DNA of 64,000 bases from NCBI RefSeq assembly GCF_025336545.1, contig NZ_JAODBU010000004.1, forward strand, positions 62,001 through 126,000. Reading direction: 5' to 3'. Source of the stretch: Eubacterium_U album (GTDB taxonomy: Bacteria > Bacillota > Clostridia > Lachnospirales > Lachnospiraceae). Under the pieces are notes generated by a model. It had not been told where the DNA came from. It ran no database searches and worked only from the letters and a program-made list of their open reading frames with translations. How positions within the stretch are numbered: position 1 is the stretch's first letter; each line of letters begins with the position of its first letter. The translations under genes were made by a program, and so were the position numbers. Of the stretch, positions 24,971-34,112 are shown piece after piece.

Positions 24971-27900
24971 ATGAAAGTAAAGACATTGAGAAAAATAGCT
25001 TATGTATTAATTTTTGCAATGATGGTTGAGGCAATAACTTTAAATATTAATATAAATGCATTTTCAAAAAAAACAATAACATTGGAAAAAATGAATGAAA
25101 GCAAAGTAAAAGCTTTATTGTGGCTTAAGGAAAAACAAAAAAAGGATGGAAGTTTTGGAGAAAATCTTAAAACATATTACACAACACAGTTGCTTGAAAA
25201 TTTAGAATATGAAAATACATTTGCAGATGAGAAGATATCCGCATTAAAATATCTTGAAGATATAGAAGTAAACAGTAATGATGATTTGTTTAGAAAATAT
25301 AATGCTGCATCAAAACAAAACAAATATTATCACATTAATATGGAAGAACCTAAATGGAACGAATTACAAAATACAGATGGTGGATTCAGTTTAGTAGAAG
25401 GATATAAAAGTGATATTCTAGACACTGTTCTTGCAGTCAATGGAATGTTAGAATGTGATTCATTTTATGGTGCAGAAATGAATAAATCAATGGAATACAT
25501 TAAACGAGCACAGAATAATGATGGAAGTTTTGTGTTTGTAGACGGAAATCCTAATATATATCTAACTGCTTATACATATAAGACAGTTAACAGATATTTA
25601 GAGGGAAATATAAACAGTAGTGTAAAAAATGTAGCACAACAAGCAGAATCGTATCTGTTAAAGAATGAGAAAGAAGATAAGTTATGGGGTGTTGGGGAAG
25701 AAAAAATTAAGGACACCCTTATGGCATCAATTGCTCTTGCAAAAAATGATGAAAATACTCTTAATAGAATAGCATTAATATCAGATGAAATTGGCGAAGA
25801 CGGAAGTATATATAGTGATGTTGAGCTAACATCACTATATGTAAGTTTAATAAATGAATATGAAATGGCTTGTGGAAAATTAGATTTAAATTATGTGAAA
25901 ATTAAAGATGTGAAACTATGTGCTGACAAAGAAAGAATAGGTGCATATACAGAAATAGAAGTTATTCCGGTTATTTTTGGAATGAAAGATAATTATGAGA
26001 TTATTGTTACAATTTCAGATGATGACGACTACACAACCAAACTTAATAAAACAAAAGACAACATATATGTTTGGAATACCCAAAATAAAAAAGGAACATT
26101 TGAAATATCAATAATGGTGGTTGACAAGTCTGACATGAGAGTAGTGGCAAGTAAAACAAAGCAAATTAAAGTGTATGAAACATTTGATGTTACAAGTTTA
26201 ACATGCTCAGTATCTCCCAAAGCATACAAGCTTAATTGTGGTAAAAGTATAAAGGTCAATACTTCAGCATATGTGTTATCCAATATAAATAAAAGTGTAA
26301 CACGTGAAATTATCGTAAAAGATGAAGAAGGAAATAAGCTATATACAGATGCCGAAAAGGTAAACATAGACTGTAAAGATAGAGAAATAATGTTTGATGA
26401 GTTTTCATTTGAACCGGAAATAGAAAAAACATCATTATTAAGTGTAGAAACTAATATCAAGGCTGACGATAAAGTTATAAAAACAAAGACGGCGTATATA
26501 AAAGTGTATGAATCAGAAGATGAAAATAGAATAGATATAGACTACGATACGAATGCAAATTACATATATAATTATACAGATGAAGTAAATATAAATTTTA
26601 AATTAGCGGGTAAAGGATTGTCTGAAAATATTAAGAGAAGACCTATGGATATAGTAATTATCTTAGATAATTCAGGTAGTATGAGTAGTGAGGATTGGAT
26701 AAAAGCTTCTGAAGGTGCAAAAATAATTGTGGAAAATATGCAACCGGAAGACCGAATGGAAATAAGGTATATAAATCGCGACAGAGCAGTCCAAAATTTT
26801 ACAAATGATAAAGAATTATTAAATAAAGTACTAGATAATAAGATAGTTCCGGGCGGTGCAACAAAACTTAATCAATCTTTTAATTGGAGTATTGACGATT
26901 TGAAAAAATCTGAGGATAGAGATAAATCAATATATATTTTTTCAGATGGTGTTAGCAGCGGATGGCCTTGGGATTTAGGAAATATACGGGAAGATGAGTT
27001 AATAAATGATAATATTAGAGTCTTTTCGGTATTTATGAGTTCTAATGTCGAGTCAGAAGATGCACAAAAAAATGCATTGAAAAAACTTGATCATTTAGCT
27101 GAAATTACAGGGGGATTGTCTTTCGATGCTGCAACAAGGGATAATATTGAAACATGTATAACTGAACTCTTAGGAGACATGTTCAAAATGGCGGGAAAAG
27201 ATATTAATCTGACTATGACGGTTGGCGAAAACATACCAATTGATAATGTGCAATTTGGGGTAGAACCTGTAGGAAGAAATGTAAATGAAGATGGCTCTAC
27301 AACAATAAAATTTGACAGAAATTATTTAAGTGTCGGTGAAGATTTAATGATAAATATAAAATTTCTATTATCAAATCTTTCTTTAGAAGGACAGGTAGAA
27401 TTGTTAAAAGATATTAAATTTTCTTACGTAGATGAAAACGATGAAAATGTTGAAGTCAGTCTTGATGATATAGTTTTTGATGTGGTATCTGATGTAAGTA
27501 CTATGGTACCGGAAGTCGCAGATGATGAAGAGAACTACGATGAAAATGAAGATGGTACGACTAACATAATAAATAATAATGAGTTAAACATTTTTTCGCA
27601 TAACAAGTCAGAGAATATTCAGGAAGTAACAATGGATTTGCTTTCAGGTAATATAGTAATGTCGGATAAAGAAGCTTTTATTGGAGATGAATTACAGGCT
27701 AATGTTGGCTTTGATAATGTAAGTAATTTAGATGACAAAAATGTAAAAGTAAAAGTACTCTTTGTTAATAAAAATAATCAGCAAAACACTTACGTTAAAG
27801 AACAAAACATAGATGTTGAACAAACTAAAGAAACTACCATAAACATTGATACTGAGAATCTCTTTGAAGGGGATTATATTGTTATTTTGATAGCGGAATT

Positions 27901-28582
27901 AAACAATGAAATGACAGCTTTAGATGCAACAGGAATTTCTTTAAAAGAACATATGTATAAGTTAACAGTAAATGCAGATAAAGGTGGAAGTGTAGACATA
28001 ACAAATGGTGAATATAAGTGTGGAGAATTAATACATATAGTGGCAACAGCCAAAGAGGGTTATGTGTTTGACAGATGGGTGTCAGATGATATTGAATTGT
28101 TATCAAATGAGGTTAATAGTTCAAATATAAGTATTAGCATGCCAAAAAAGGACGCATCTATTAAAGCTATATTTGCTAAAACTAAAAAAATAGAAGATAA
28201 AAGTGACAACTATGACAGTCAGGATGGTGATAATTGTAAAGATAATAATGTAAATTGTAATGACAAAACAGACAGTAGCAAGATTAATATAAATAGAAAT
28301 GCTGTTGCGAATAAAGATGTTGATAAAAAAGCTAATAGTGGTAATAAAGTGTCATACGTTCCAAAGAAAGAAGGACAAAACAACATCTATAGGAAACATA
28401 ACAATAAAAATAATAGTATTGGTAATAATCACAAGAAAACCGGAACTTTAATAAGTCCATTAACCGGAGATTTTGCAATAAAGGACAAAATAAGAATTGC
28501 ATTAATAATACAAAGCATTGCATTAATTGTAATATGTATTGCATTAAAGAAAAAAGATGAGACGGAGCAAAAAGGGGTATAA
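24971..28582 (+). CDS. Sortase-anchored surface protein: alpha-toroid, VWA and InlB-type repeat domains
   Basis: 1203 residues from the ATG with GGAGGG five bases upstream. Order of parts: signal peptide (to about 33); a helical region with squalene-cyclase/prenyltransferase-like toroid repeats at about 45-300 (LLWLKEKQKKDGSFGENL, MEYIKRAQNNDGSFVF); beta-rich segments; a VWA domain at about 558-750 with an intact MIDAS (LDNSGSMS at Asp566, GGATK, FSDG); an InlB B-repeat-like domain at about 996-1070 (ATAKEGYVFDRW); an Asn/Asp/Lys-rich stalk; SPLTGD (1162-1167), a hydrophobic helix and KKKDE. The end fits the (S/P)PxTG signal of class B-like clostridial sortases. It directly precedes the toxin gene (two bases apart) and may display, bind or help deliver the toxin, which is inference. 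Confidence 0.82.
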   Translation: MKVKTLRKIAYVLIFAMMVEAITLNININAFSKKTITLEKMNESKVKALLWLKEKQKKDGSFGENLKTYYTTQLLENLEYENTFADEKISALKYLEDIEVNSNDDLFRKYNAASKQNKYYHINMEEPKWNELQNTDGGFSLVEGYKSDILDTVLAVNGMLECDSFYGAEMNKSMEYIKRAQNNDGSFVFVDGNPNIYLTAYTYKTVNRYLEGNINSSVKNVAQQAESYLLKNEKEDKLWGVGEEKIKDTLMASIALAKNDENTLNRIALISDEIGEDGSIYSDVELTSLYVSLINEYEMACGKLDLNYVKIKDVKLCADKERIGAYTEIEVIPVIFGMKDNYEIIVTISDDDDYTTKLNKTKDNIYVWNTQNKKGTFEISIMVVDKSDMRVVASKTKQIKVYETFDVTSLTCSVSPKAYKLNCGKSIKVNTSAYVLSNINKSVTREIIVKDEEGNKLYTDAEKVNIDCKDREIMFDEFSFEPEIEKTSLLSVETNIKADDKVIKTKTAYIKVYESEDENRIDIDYDTNANYIYNYTDEVNINFKLAGKGLSENIKRRPMDIVIILDNSGSMSSEDWIKASEGAKIIVENMQPEDRMEIRYINRDRAVQNFTNDKELLNKVLDNKIVPGGATKLNQSFNWSIDDLKKSEDRDKSIYIFSDGVSSGWPWDLGNIREDELINDNIRVFSVFMSSNVESEDAQKNALKKLDHLAEITGGLSFDAATRDNIETCITELLGDMFKMAGKDINLTMTVGENIPIDNVQFGVEPVGRNVNEDGSTTIKFDRNYLSVGEDLMINIKFLLSNLSLEGQVELLKDIKFSYVDENDENVEVSLDDIVFDVVSDVSTMVPEVADDEENYDENEDGTTNIINNNELNIFSHNKSENIQEVTMDLLSGNIVMSDKEAFIGDELQANVGFDNVSNLDDKNVKVKVLFVNKNNQQNTYVKEQNIDVEQTKETTINIDTENLFEGDYIVILIAELNNEMTALDATGISLKEHMYKLTVNADKGGSVDITNGEYKCGELIHIVATAKEGYVFDRWVSDDIELLSNEVNSSNISISMPKKDASIKAIFAKTKKIEDKSDNYDSQDGDNCKDNNVNCNDKTDSSKININRNAVANKDVDKKANSGNKVSYVPKKEGQNNIYRKHNNKNNSIGNNHKKTGTLISPLTGDFAIKDKIRIALIIQSIALIVICIALKKKDETEQKGV

Positions 28583-28584
28583 CA

Positions 28585-31500
28585 ATGTCATTAAGCATGT
28601 TTAAAAATAAATTATATAATATGATAATTGCAGTATCATTAGTTGTTGCAATTGTCACTGTGACTTCATATGTACCTGAAATGTTTGAAAAGCAAAATAA
28701 CAAAAAAGAACAGGTAAGTAATGAAATTAAATATGAAGAACCGCAGATAAAAGTAGAGTCAGCAAGAAAAATTCTAAATTTAACACAGACAGTAAATCAA
28801 TTGAATGATGCTACAACATCAAAAAAAGACATAAAGCAATATTTAAGCAATATGAGTGATTCAATTGCAGAAATAACTAAGTCTGTAAGAAAAGAAGTAA
28901 AAGAAGCTAAGAAAAAAGCTGATTCAGAAATAATTATTAATAGGGCAGAAGAATATCAGGGAAAAGTTGAAAAAGGACTTGGAAAAATTAACAGTAGTAT
29001 TATCAAATTGTCAGAAAATCTGGATTTAATGGCAACAGCTGAAATTGAGACAGGAATAAAAGACATTGTTAATGAAATAGATGATATTCAAAAGGTGGAA
29101 ACGCCGGAAGTAAAATATAACGATAAAGCTCATGGTGTGGCAGATGGATATGATACTGAAAAAATAGTTGGGGAGGAACTAGTTGAATCTAATTTGACAG
29201 AGTTATCAGTTACTCCGGAAGCAAATGATTCATATCTTGAATTGAATGACGAAATCAGAAAAATAGCAGATGAATTAAAGACTCCTGCTGAGGTGTATGA
29301 ATACGTTAGAAACAATTATCAGTATAAGCAGTACACAGGACTTAGACTTGGTGCAATTGGAACATATGAGCAAAGAGCAGGCAATGATTTAGATCAGGCG
29401 TCTCTTTTAATAGCACTATATAGATATAAAGGGTATGATGCAAAATTTGTAGTTGGAAATATTGATATTGACATTAATAGGGCAATGAATTGGCTTGGGG
29501 TTAAAACAGAAAAAGCGGCAGTCGATGCGATGAGTATGCTGGGTGTTCCAACTCAATATGGACAAGACGAAAAAGGAAATATTACAAAACTTAGAATAGA
29601 GCATACATGGATTAAGGTAAAGGTTCCTTATGATACATATAGAGGAGCCGGAAAAATAAAAGGTGAAGAGATTTGGATAGAACTTGATCCATCGTTTAAG
29701 CAATATGAAGATGAAACTGAAAAAAATAGTGTTGAAAAATTACTTTCAGATGAAGTAAGAAAAATGCAGAATTTATCTGAAGAAGATGAATTGAAAGAAG
29801 CATTAATTGAATCGGATTATTCAGAAATATTTAATTGTGACTTAGAGAAAAGTAGTGTAGATTTTTTACAGATACAAAATGATATAGAGAATTATTTAAC
29901 CAATAACAATATTGACATAAAAGAAATGTCTAATGCAATAGGGTTGAGATATATCGTAAAAGATGAAACCGGATATTTGCCATCAAATCTTCCATATACT
30001 GTTATTGATAGAGTATATGATGATGATTATTTATCTGAAAACTTCATAGATAAGGTTACATTTTCTTTGCAAAGTTCTTTGTATGGTAAAGTGTTTCTTG
30101 GGACACCCGATGCAAGTATATCATTTTATACTGCTGATTTATATGGACATAAAATATCATTAACTTACAAACCCGCATCTGAAGATGATGAAAAAATAAT
30201 AGAAAAATATGGAAGTTTATTTTCGACGCCTTCGTATCTTGTCAGGGTAAAACCGGTTATATCTATTGATGAAAATGAAGTGCTTGAAGGAAATGAACAG
30301 ATACCCGGGACATATACAAATCTTATAATGGATATAGATGAAGCAGGAATTGAAAATGTAAAAGTTGAAAATCCATTAATAGCCGGAGGAGTATATGGTA
30401 TTACATTTGATTACAATACGATAAATGATAACTGCCTTGCTAATAAACATAATGAATTACAAGAGTGCGTCGATAAGGTACAAAGTGGTGAAATAAGTTT
30501 AGAACAGGCAACTTCAACCTTGACTAATACAGTTGGAGAAGTATATTTTAGTTATGTAGATTACTATGATCAACTCATAGCAAAGGCATCAGACGTTCAA
30601 TGGGCTAGAAGTATTGGTGAATGTATTGTAGGTTATGTTCCAAAAGTTAATAACATTATGGGAGTACCTGTTGCAATAAGTGATGGTACTTTATATATAG
30701 ATGTTGATACGGATACTGTTGGATTAGCATATAATCAGGAAGAAAATATACACCAAAAAACAGAAAAAATTGTTAGAAACAATGCCAACATAAAGAATTT
30801 TATGATGGCAAGTGGGTTGATGGGGTCATACCTTGAAGGATATGTTGTGGGTGAAGCCACAAATACAAAAGGAGTTTCTTCTGTTTCCATCATTAAAGAA
30901 TCTAAAGAGAGAGGCATTAATATTGTCACTATTTCAGAAGAAAATAAGACTATTTTAAATACGTTGTCAATTGACAAAGCAGCGAAAAATGAAATCGAAA
31001 AAGCTTTAAATAATGGAAAAACGGTAATAGTTCCAGAAAAAAGCATACAGTATTATGATTGGAATGGGACAGGCTATATAACACTAAATCCTGAAACAGG
31101 GGAAGCAGCTTACATGATTAGTGGCGGATTGTGTGGCGGTGAATCATCACAGGATTTGGCAATGACTCTTTTCACAATCATAGTTGCAGTGGCAGCGATA
31201 TTTGCAATTGCAGTATTTGCATACTTTGCATGGAGTGCGATTGCGGCAATGATTGGAGTTGCGCTCACAATAAGTGAAGGAATCAGCATTTTGGATACCT
31301 GTATAATTCTATTGAGCATGGCGGGTGCAATATTTTCAATAACAGAGGCAGGAAATGTTGGAATTGATGCTTATGAATACATAATTGATCCAAGTGTTGA
31401 GAATGGCAGCGATATACTTCGAAAAGCTGTAGAAGCCGGGGCGATGTTTTTAATATTTGAAGTTGCAATGCCACGATTAATATCTTCTGTTAGTGCAAAA

Positions 31501-32361
31501 ATAAATTTTGATGAATCAGGATTTTATAAATTTGTCACTAAGAAGTGGGGCGGAAAAACAATAAAAACACCACCTGTGAAACCAGACACAGACCCGGATT
31601 TAAATCCAGACGCAGATCCGGATACAAATCCAAATAAAAGACCATTAGGTGACTATTGGGAAAAAATTGCAGAAAAATATGGTCAGGATATTGTAGATAA
31701 GCTTAGACCTTTTGGAGATGATGGAAAAAGGCTAATTGAACAGTATGGGGATGAATTAGTTGATATTATTAAGGAATTATCAGAAGATGATACAAAACTT
31801 GCGATTCAGTTAGTTAAAGAGTATGGTGATGATGCAGTAAATCAATTAAAAAATGGATATAGTATAATTTATACTAATGCAGTAATAAAATATGGTACAT
31901 GCAGTCAAGAGTTTAGTGACTGGAATAGTATGAAGAATTACTTTTATAGGAAAGTAGGTAAATTCGTAAATGAATGTAAACCTAAATATTCAAGGGATAT
32001 AAAAGAGTGGTTTGCGGAAGGTGGCACTATAAAAATTGATATAAATAATGGACATTTAACATGGACATATACAAATTCAGTGGGAGATTCAGTGCCATAT
32101 ATTGATGGATATATTCAATTTCCAACTAAATATCTAAATCCAGATTTAGAAGGTGTAAATATTGGTTCATTTACTGGAAATAGAACAACAGATACAAAAA
32201 AACTTATCCAAGTGCTAATGGATGATTATGGATTAGAAAAAGTCCCAGAGGGATATATTGCTCATCATGATGTAATTGATGGTGTTATAAAATTTGTAAG
32301 AGTAGATATACATAGTCAATTTACACATATTGGTGGTCATAGTATATGTGGAGGTGATTAA
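28585..32361 (+). CDS. Polymorphic toxin: membrane-anchored transglutaminase-fold protein with C-terminal HNH-type nuclease domain
   Basis: 1258 residues. Parts: N-terminal membrane helix (about 13-33); coiled-coil region (about 45-175); transglutaminase-like domain (about 225-375: RAGNDLDQASLLIALYR, IEHTWIKVKVP, WIELDPSFKQYE), where Asp268 occupies the catalytic Cys position and His340/Asp368 remain; a beta-rich middle; a glycine/alanine-rich hydrophobic hairpin (about 850-925); a PDTDPDLNPDADP linker at about 1000; helical KYGDE repeats; and a toxin domain ending PEGYIAHHDVIDG-x-HSQFTHIGGHS (His1227/1228), like WHH/LHH nucleases of the HNH/EndoVII superfamily. The stop codon is one base before a SUKH immunity gene. 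Nuclease activity is predicted only. Confidence 0.82.
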   Translation: MSLSMFKNKLYNMIIAVSLVVAIVTVTSYVPEMFEKQNNKKEQVSNEIKYEEPQIKVESARKILNLTQTVNQLNDATTSKKDIKQYLSNMSDSIAEITKSVRKEVKEAKKKADSEIIINRAEEYQGKVEKGLGKINSSIIKLSENLDLMATAEIETGIKDIVNEIDDIQKVETPEVKYNDKAHGVADGYDTEKIVGEELVESNLTELSVTPEANDSYLELNDEIRKIADELKTPAEVYEYVRNNYQYKQYTGLRLGAIGTYEQRAGNDLDQASLLIALYRYKGYDAKFVVGNIDIDINRAMNWLGVKTEKAAVDAMSMLGVPTQYGQDEKGNITKLRIEHTWIKVKVPYDTYRGAGKIKGEEIWIELDPSFKQYEDETEKNSVEKLLSDEVRKMQNLSEEDELKEALIESDYSEIFNCDLEKSSVDFLQIQNDIENYLTNNNIDIKEMSNAIGLRYIVKDETGYLPSNLPYTVIDRVYDDDYLSENFIDKVTFSLQSSLYGKVFLGTPDASISFYTADLYGHKISLTYKPASEDDEKIIEKYGSLFSTPSYLVRVKPVISIDENEVLEGNEQIPGTYTNLIMDIDEAGIENVKVENPLIAGGVYGITFDYNTINDNCLANKHNELQECVDKVQSGEISLEQATSTLTNTVGEVYFSYVDYYDQLIAKASDVQWARSIGECIVGYVPKVNNIMGVPVAISDGTLYIDVDTDTVGLAYNQEENIHQKTEKIVRNNANIKNFMMASGLMGSYLEGYVVGEATNTKGVSSVSIIKESKERGINIVTISEENKTILNTLSIDKAAKNEIEKALNNGKTVIVPEKSIQYYDWNGTGYITLNPETGEAAYMISGGLCGGESSQDLAMTLFTIIVAVAAIFAIAVFAYFAWSAIAAMIGVALTISEGISILDTCIILLSMAGAIFSITEAGNVGIDAYEYIIDPSVENGSDILRKAVEAGAMFLIFEVAMPRLISSVSAKINFDESGFYKFVTKKWGGKTIKTPPVKPDTDPDLNPDADPDTNPNKRPLGDYWEKIAEKYGQDIVDKLRPFGDDGKRLIEQYGDELVDIIKELSEDDTKLAIQLVKEYGDDAVNQLKNGYSIIYTNAVIKYGTCSQEFSDWNSMKNYFYRKVGKFVNECKPKYSRDIKEWFAEGGTIKIDINNGHLTWTYTNSVGDSVPYIDGYIQFPTKYLNPDLEGVNIGSFTGNRTTDTKKLIQVLMDDYGLEKVPEGYIAHHDVIDGVIKFVRVDIHSQFTHIGGHSICGGD

Positions 32362-32362
32362 G

Positions 32363-32917
32363 ATGCTAATAGCAAAATACGGAAATGGTTCAATAGAACA
32401 GGTAGAAGAATTTGAAAGAAAATATGGAATTAATCTTGATGAGTATTATCGTAAATTCCTAATAAAATATAATGGAGGAGAAACACCAAATACTATATTT
32501 AAAAAAGGAAAAGTTTCAGAAACAGTTAGATATTTATATGGGTTAAATGTTGAACAAAGCATTGAGAAAAATATGATCTATTTTGATTGGAAGAAAAATA
32601 ATAGTATTCCAATTGGAGTTGACAATTTTGGAAATTATTTTTCTATCGGCATTTCTGCAAATAATAATAGTATTGTTTATTTTTGCGATCATGAAAGAGG
32701 TTTTAAGAATATAAAAATTTCAGATACATTTCAAGGATTTGTTGAAGCAACACACAGCGAAATGATTAGTGATTTTGCCAAATCTACCATTGAAGAAAGG
32801 GAAGCACGCTTAATTGCTAATGGAAAAGAACATAATATTACTGACGGATTACGAAATTTGTGGAGAAAGGAATATGAAAAATATAAAGATATTTTTCAAG
32901 AAGAAGTAATATTGTAA
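32363..32917 (+). CDS. SUKH (SMI1/KNR4) family immunity protein, cognate to the toxin
   Basis: 184 residues. The start at 32363 follows a near-perfect ribosome-binding site (GGAGGTGAT) embedded in the last codons of the toxin gene; the two genes are separated by one base. SUKH hallmarks: GSIEQVEEFERKYGINLDEY, YRKFLIKYNGGETPNT, then IPIGVDNFGNYFSIGIS and IVYFCDHERG. SUKH proteins are the commonest immunity proteins of nuclease polymorphic toxins, so this is the expected antidote for the upstream HNH domain. A second, diverged copy (35825) and a truncated tail (33599) follow downstream. Confidence 0.9.
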   Translation: MLIAKYGNGSIEQVEEFERKYGINLDEYYRKFLIKYNGGETPNTIFKKGKVSETVRYLYGLNVEQSIEKNMIYFDWKKNNSIPIGVDNFGNYFSIGISANNNSIVYFCDHERGFKNIKISDTFQGFVEATHSEMISDFAKSTIEEREARLIANGKEHNITDGLRNLWRKEYEKYKDIFQEEVIL

Positions 32918-33047
32918 TGGAAGAATAATAATTATCAGTGTTGGCAAAATTAAAGAGAAAAAATATTGATAATTCAAAAGGAGATATATTATGTCATTTT
33001 TTGATATAAGAATAATATAATAATTGAAGGTGAAGATAAAGAATCGG

Positions 33048-33110
33048 TCTCTGGAAAAAATGATGGAACTTGCAAAATAATAAAAAACAATATTTCATCT
33101 AATTATATTA
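33048..33110 (+). pseudogene. Tail fragment of the 117-residue protein family
   Basis: The bases encoding SLEKMMELAK plus the following untranslated stretch are nearly identical to those at the end of the gene at 34801 (35116-35180). Everything upstream of the fragment is missing. It marks a deletion or recombination endpoint between the SUKH gene and the small membrane protein gene. Confidence 0.75.
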
Positions 33111-33123
33111 ATGGAATGTGATT

Positions 33124-33528
33124 ATGAAAAGAAAAATTAGAAGAATAGGCATTGGCTTAATCGTAATGATTATACTAATAAATTGCTTTATACAATTTAT
33201 TTATGTCAAAGAGGTTACAAGATTTGAATGTAAATTACCAACAGATGATACGTCATTTGTTTGTTGGACAAAAGAGTCGTTGCTTAATTGGAGTGAAGAG
33301 GCGGCAAGAAAAGAGTCATTTGATGTGAGTGAGTTGGAAAGTGATTTGAAAGGTATAGATGATAAACAAAGGTTAGTCATATCGGTGGGACGGGAAATAA
33401 GTTTCTTTTATAGATTTAGACCTTGCAAACCAGTTGAGGTAAAGTATAAAAATGATAAAGTGACCAATGATGTATATGTATATAAAGTGAACTACAAAGG
33501 TTCAATTATAGACTATACATTATATTAG
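33124..33528 (+). CDS. Small membrane-anchored protein of the immunity array (intact copy)
   Basis: 134 residues from the ATG at 33124 (GGA nine bases upstream; a GTG at 33118 is the alternative). The N-terminal helix IGIGLIVMIILINCFIQFIY is followed by an exported or cytoplasmic domain (VTRFECKLPTDDTSFVCW, RLVISVGREISFFYRF, VYVYKVNYKGSIIDYTLY). The domain was not recognised. Parts of the same gene occur at 35186, 35337 and 42671, so it is the most duplicated module in this array. By context it is a candidate immunity protein for a toxin acting at the membrane or outside it. Confidence 0.72.
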   Translation: MKRKIRRIGIGLIVMIILINCFIQFIYVKEVTRFECKLPTDDTSFVCWTKESLLNWSEEAARKESFDVSELESDLKGIDDKQRLVISVGREISFFYRFRPCKPVEVKYKNDKVTNDVYVYKVNYKGSIIDYTLY

Positions 33529-33534
33529 AAGTGG

Positions 33535-33560
33535 AAGAGTGGCTGAATAGGCACTCTTTT
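33535..33560 (+). terminator. Terminator after the small membrane protein
   Basis: AAGAGTG pairs with CACTCTT, followed by TTTG. Related hairpins follow the other copies of this gene at 35741 and 42775. Confidence 0.6.
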
Positions 33561-33598
33561 GCAAATATTGAGTTCACAAATTTTCTGCCTTAAAAATT

Positions 33599-33700
33599 TC
33601 TAATGGAAAAGAAGATAATATTACTGACGGATTACGAAATTTGTGTAGAAAGGAATACGAAAAATATAAAGATATTTTTCAAGAAGAAGTAATGAAATGA
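33599..33700 (+). pseudogene. Truncated 3' end of a SUKH immunity gene
   Basis: This frame encodes SNGKEDNITDGLRNLCRKEY and EKYKDIFQEEVMK, almost identical to the end of the SUKH protein at 32363. Only the last 33 codons survive. The stop overlaps the start of the next gene by ATGA, so the lost SUKH gene was translationally coupled to it. Confidence 0.8.
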
Positions 33701-34062
33701 CAATAGATAATTTTTTGAAGAAAATGATGAAAATTTTTCCTGAAACTAGAGAAAGACTTGAAGAACATATATCTGAGTATGGAGAACGCTTAGACACTAT
33801 TGTTGTTGAAGAAATAATAATGCCGGAAGTGATTGAACTCCTTAAAAAAAATCAAGATGAGAAAAAACTTCAAGTAATATTTGACTATTTTGAAGATGTA
33901 AGTATTAATGCTGATGATTATCTAAATAATGTTTTTTCGGTAACAGTATTGGAAATATTGGGAAATGAGAAAAATATACTGGAAATTGCAAAGAGATATA
34001 TGGGACCGGTTACTGTTAAACTTCAAAGGAAAGCAGATTTTGCGCTTGGAAGAAAAGTTTAG
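33697..34062 (+). CDS. Small helical protein of the immunity array
   Basis: 121 residues, predicted almost all helical and acidic: MTIDNFLKKMMKIFPETRER, YLNNVFSVTVLEILGNEK, then AKRYMGPVTVKLQRKAD. It resembles small proteins that I recall under DUF7674 and that accompany toxin loci, but this is unverified. Its ATG overlaps the stop of the SUKH remnant. It is probably an immunity protein for a toxin that is no longer encoded here. Confidence 0.65.
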   Translation: MTIDNFLKKMMKIFPETRERLEEHISEYGERLDTIVVEEIIMPEVIELLKKNQDEKKLQVIFDYFEDVSINADDYLNNVFSVTVLEILGNEKNILEIAKRYMGPVTVKLQRKADFALGRKV

Positions 34063-34112
34063 AAATAGCAGAATGAAAGCGTACTTATACAAAAACAATG
34101 TTGGAGTAAAAT

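Noticed and set aside
25100..25900. The alpha-toroid of the VWA protein as a transcobalamin-like B12-binding alpha domain
   Set aside because: The fold class is shared, but the visible repeats (DGSF motifs) are of the squalene-cyclase/prenyltransferase type, and the gene is not under a B12 riboswitch.
27882..28703. Antisense ORFs rich in Leu, His and Tyr opposite the large surface-protein genes
   Set aside because: They are the expected shadows of AT-rich Lys/Asn/Asp-coding sequence and lack ribosome-binding sites.
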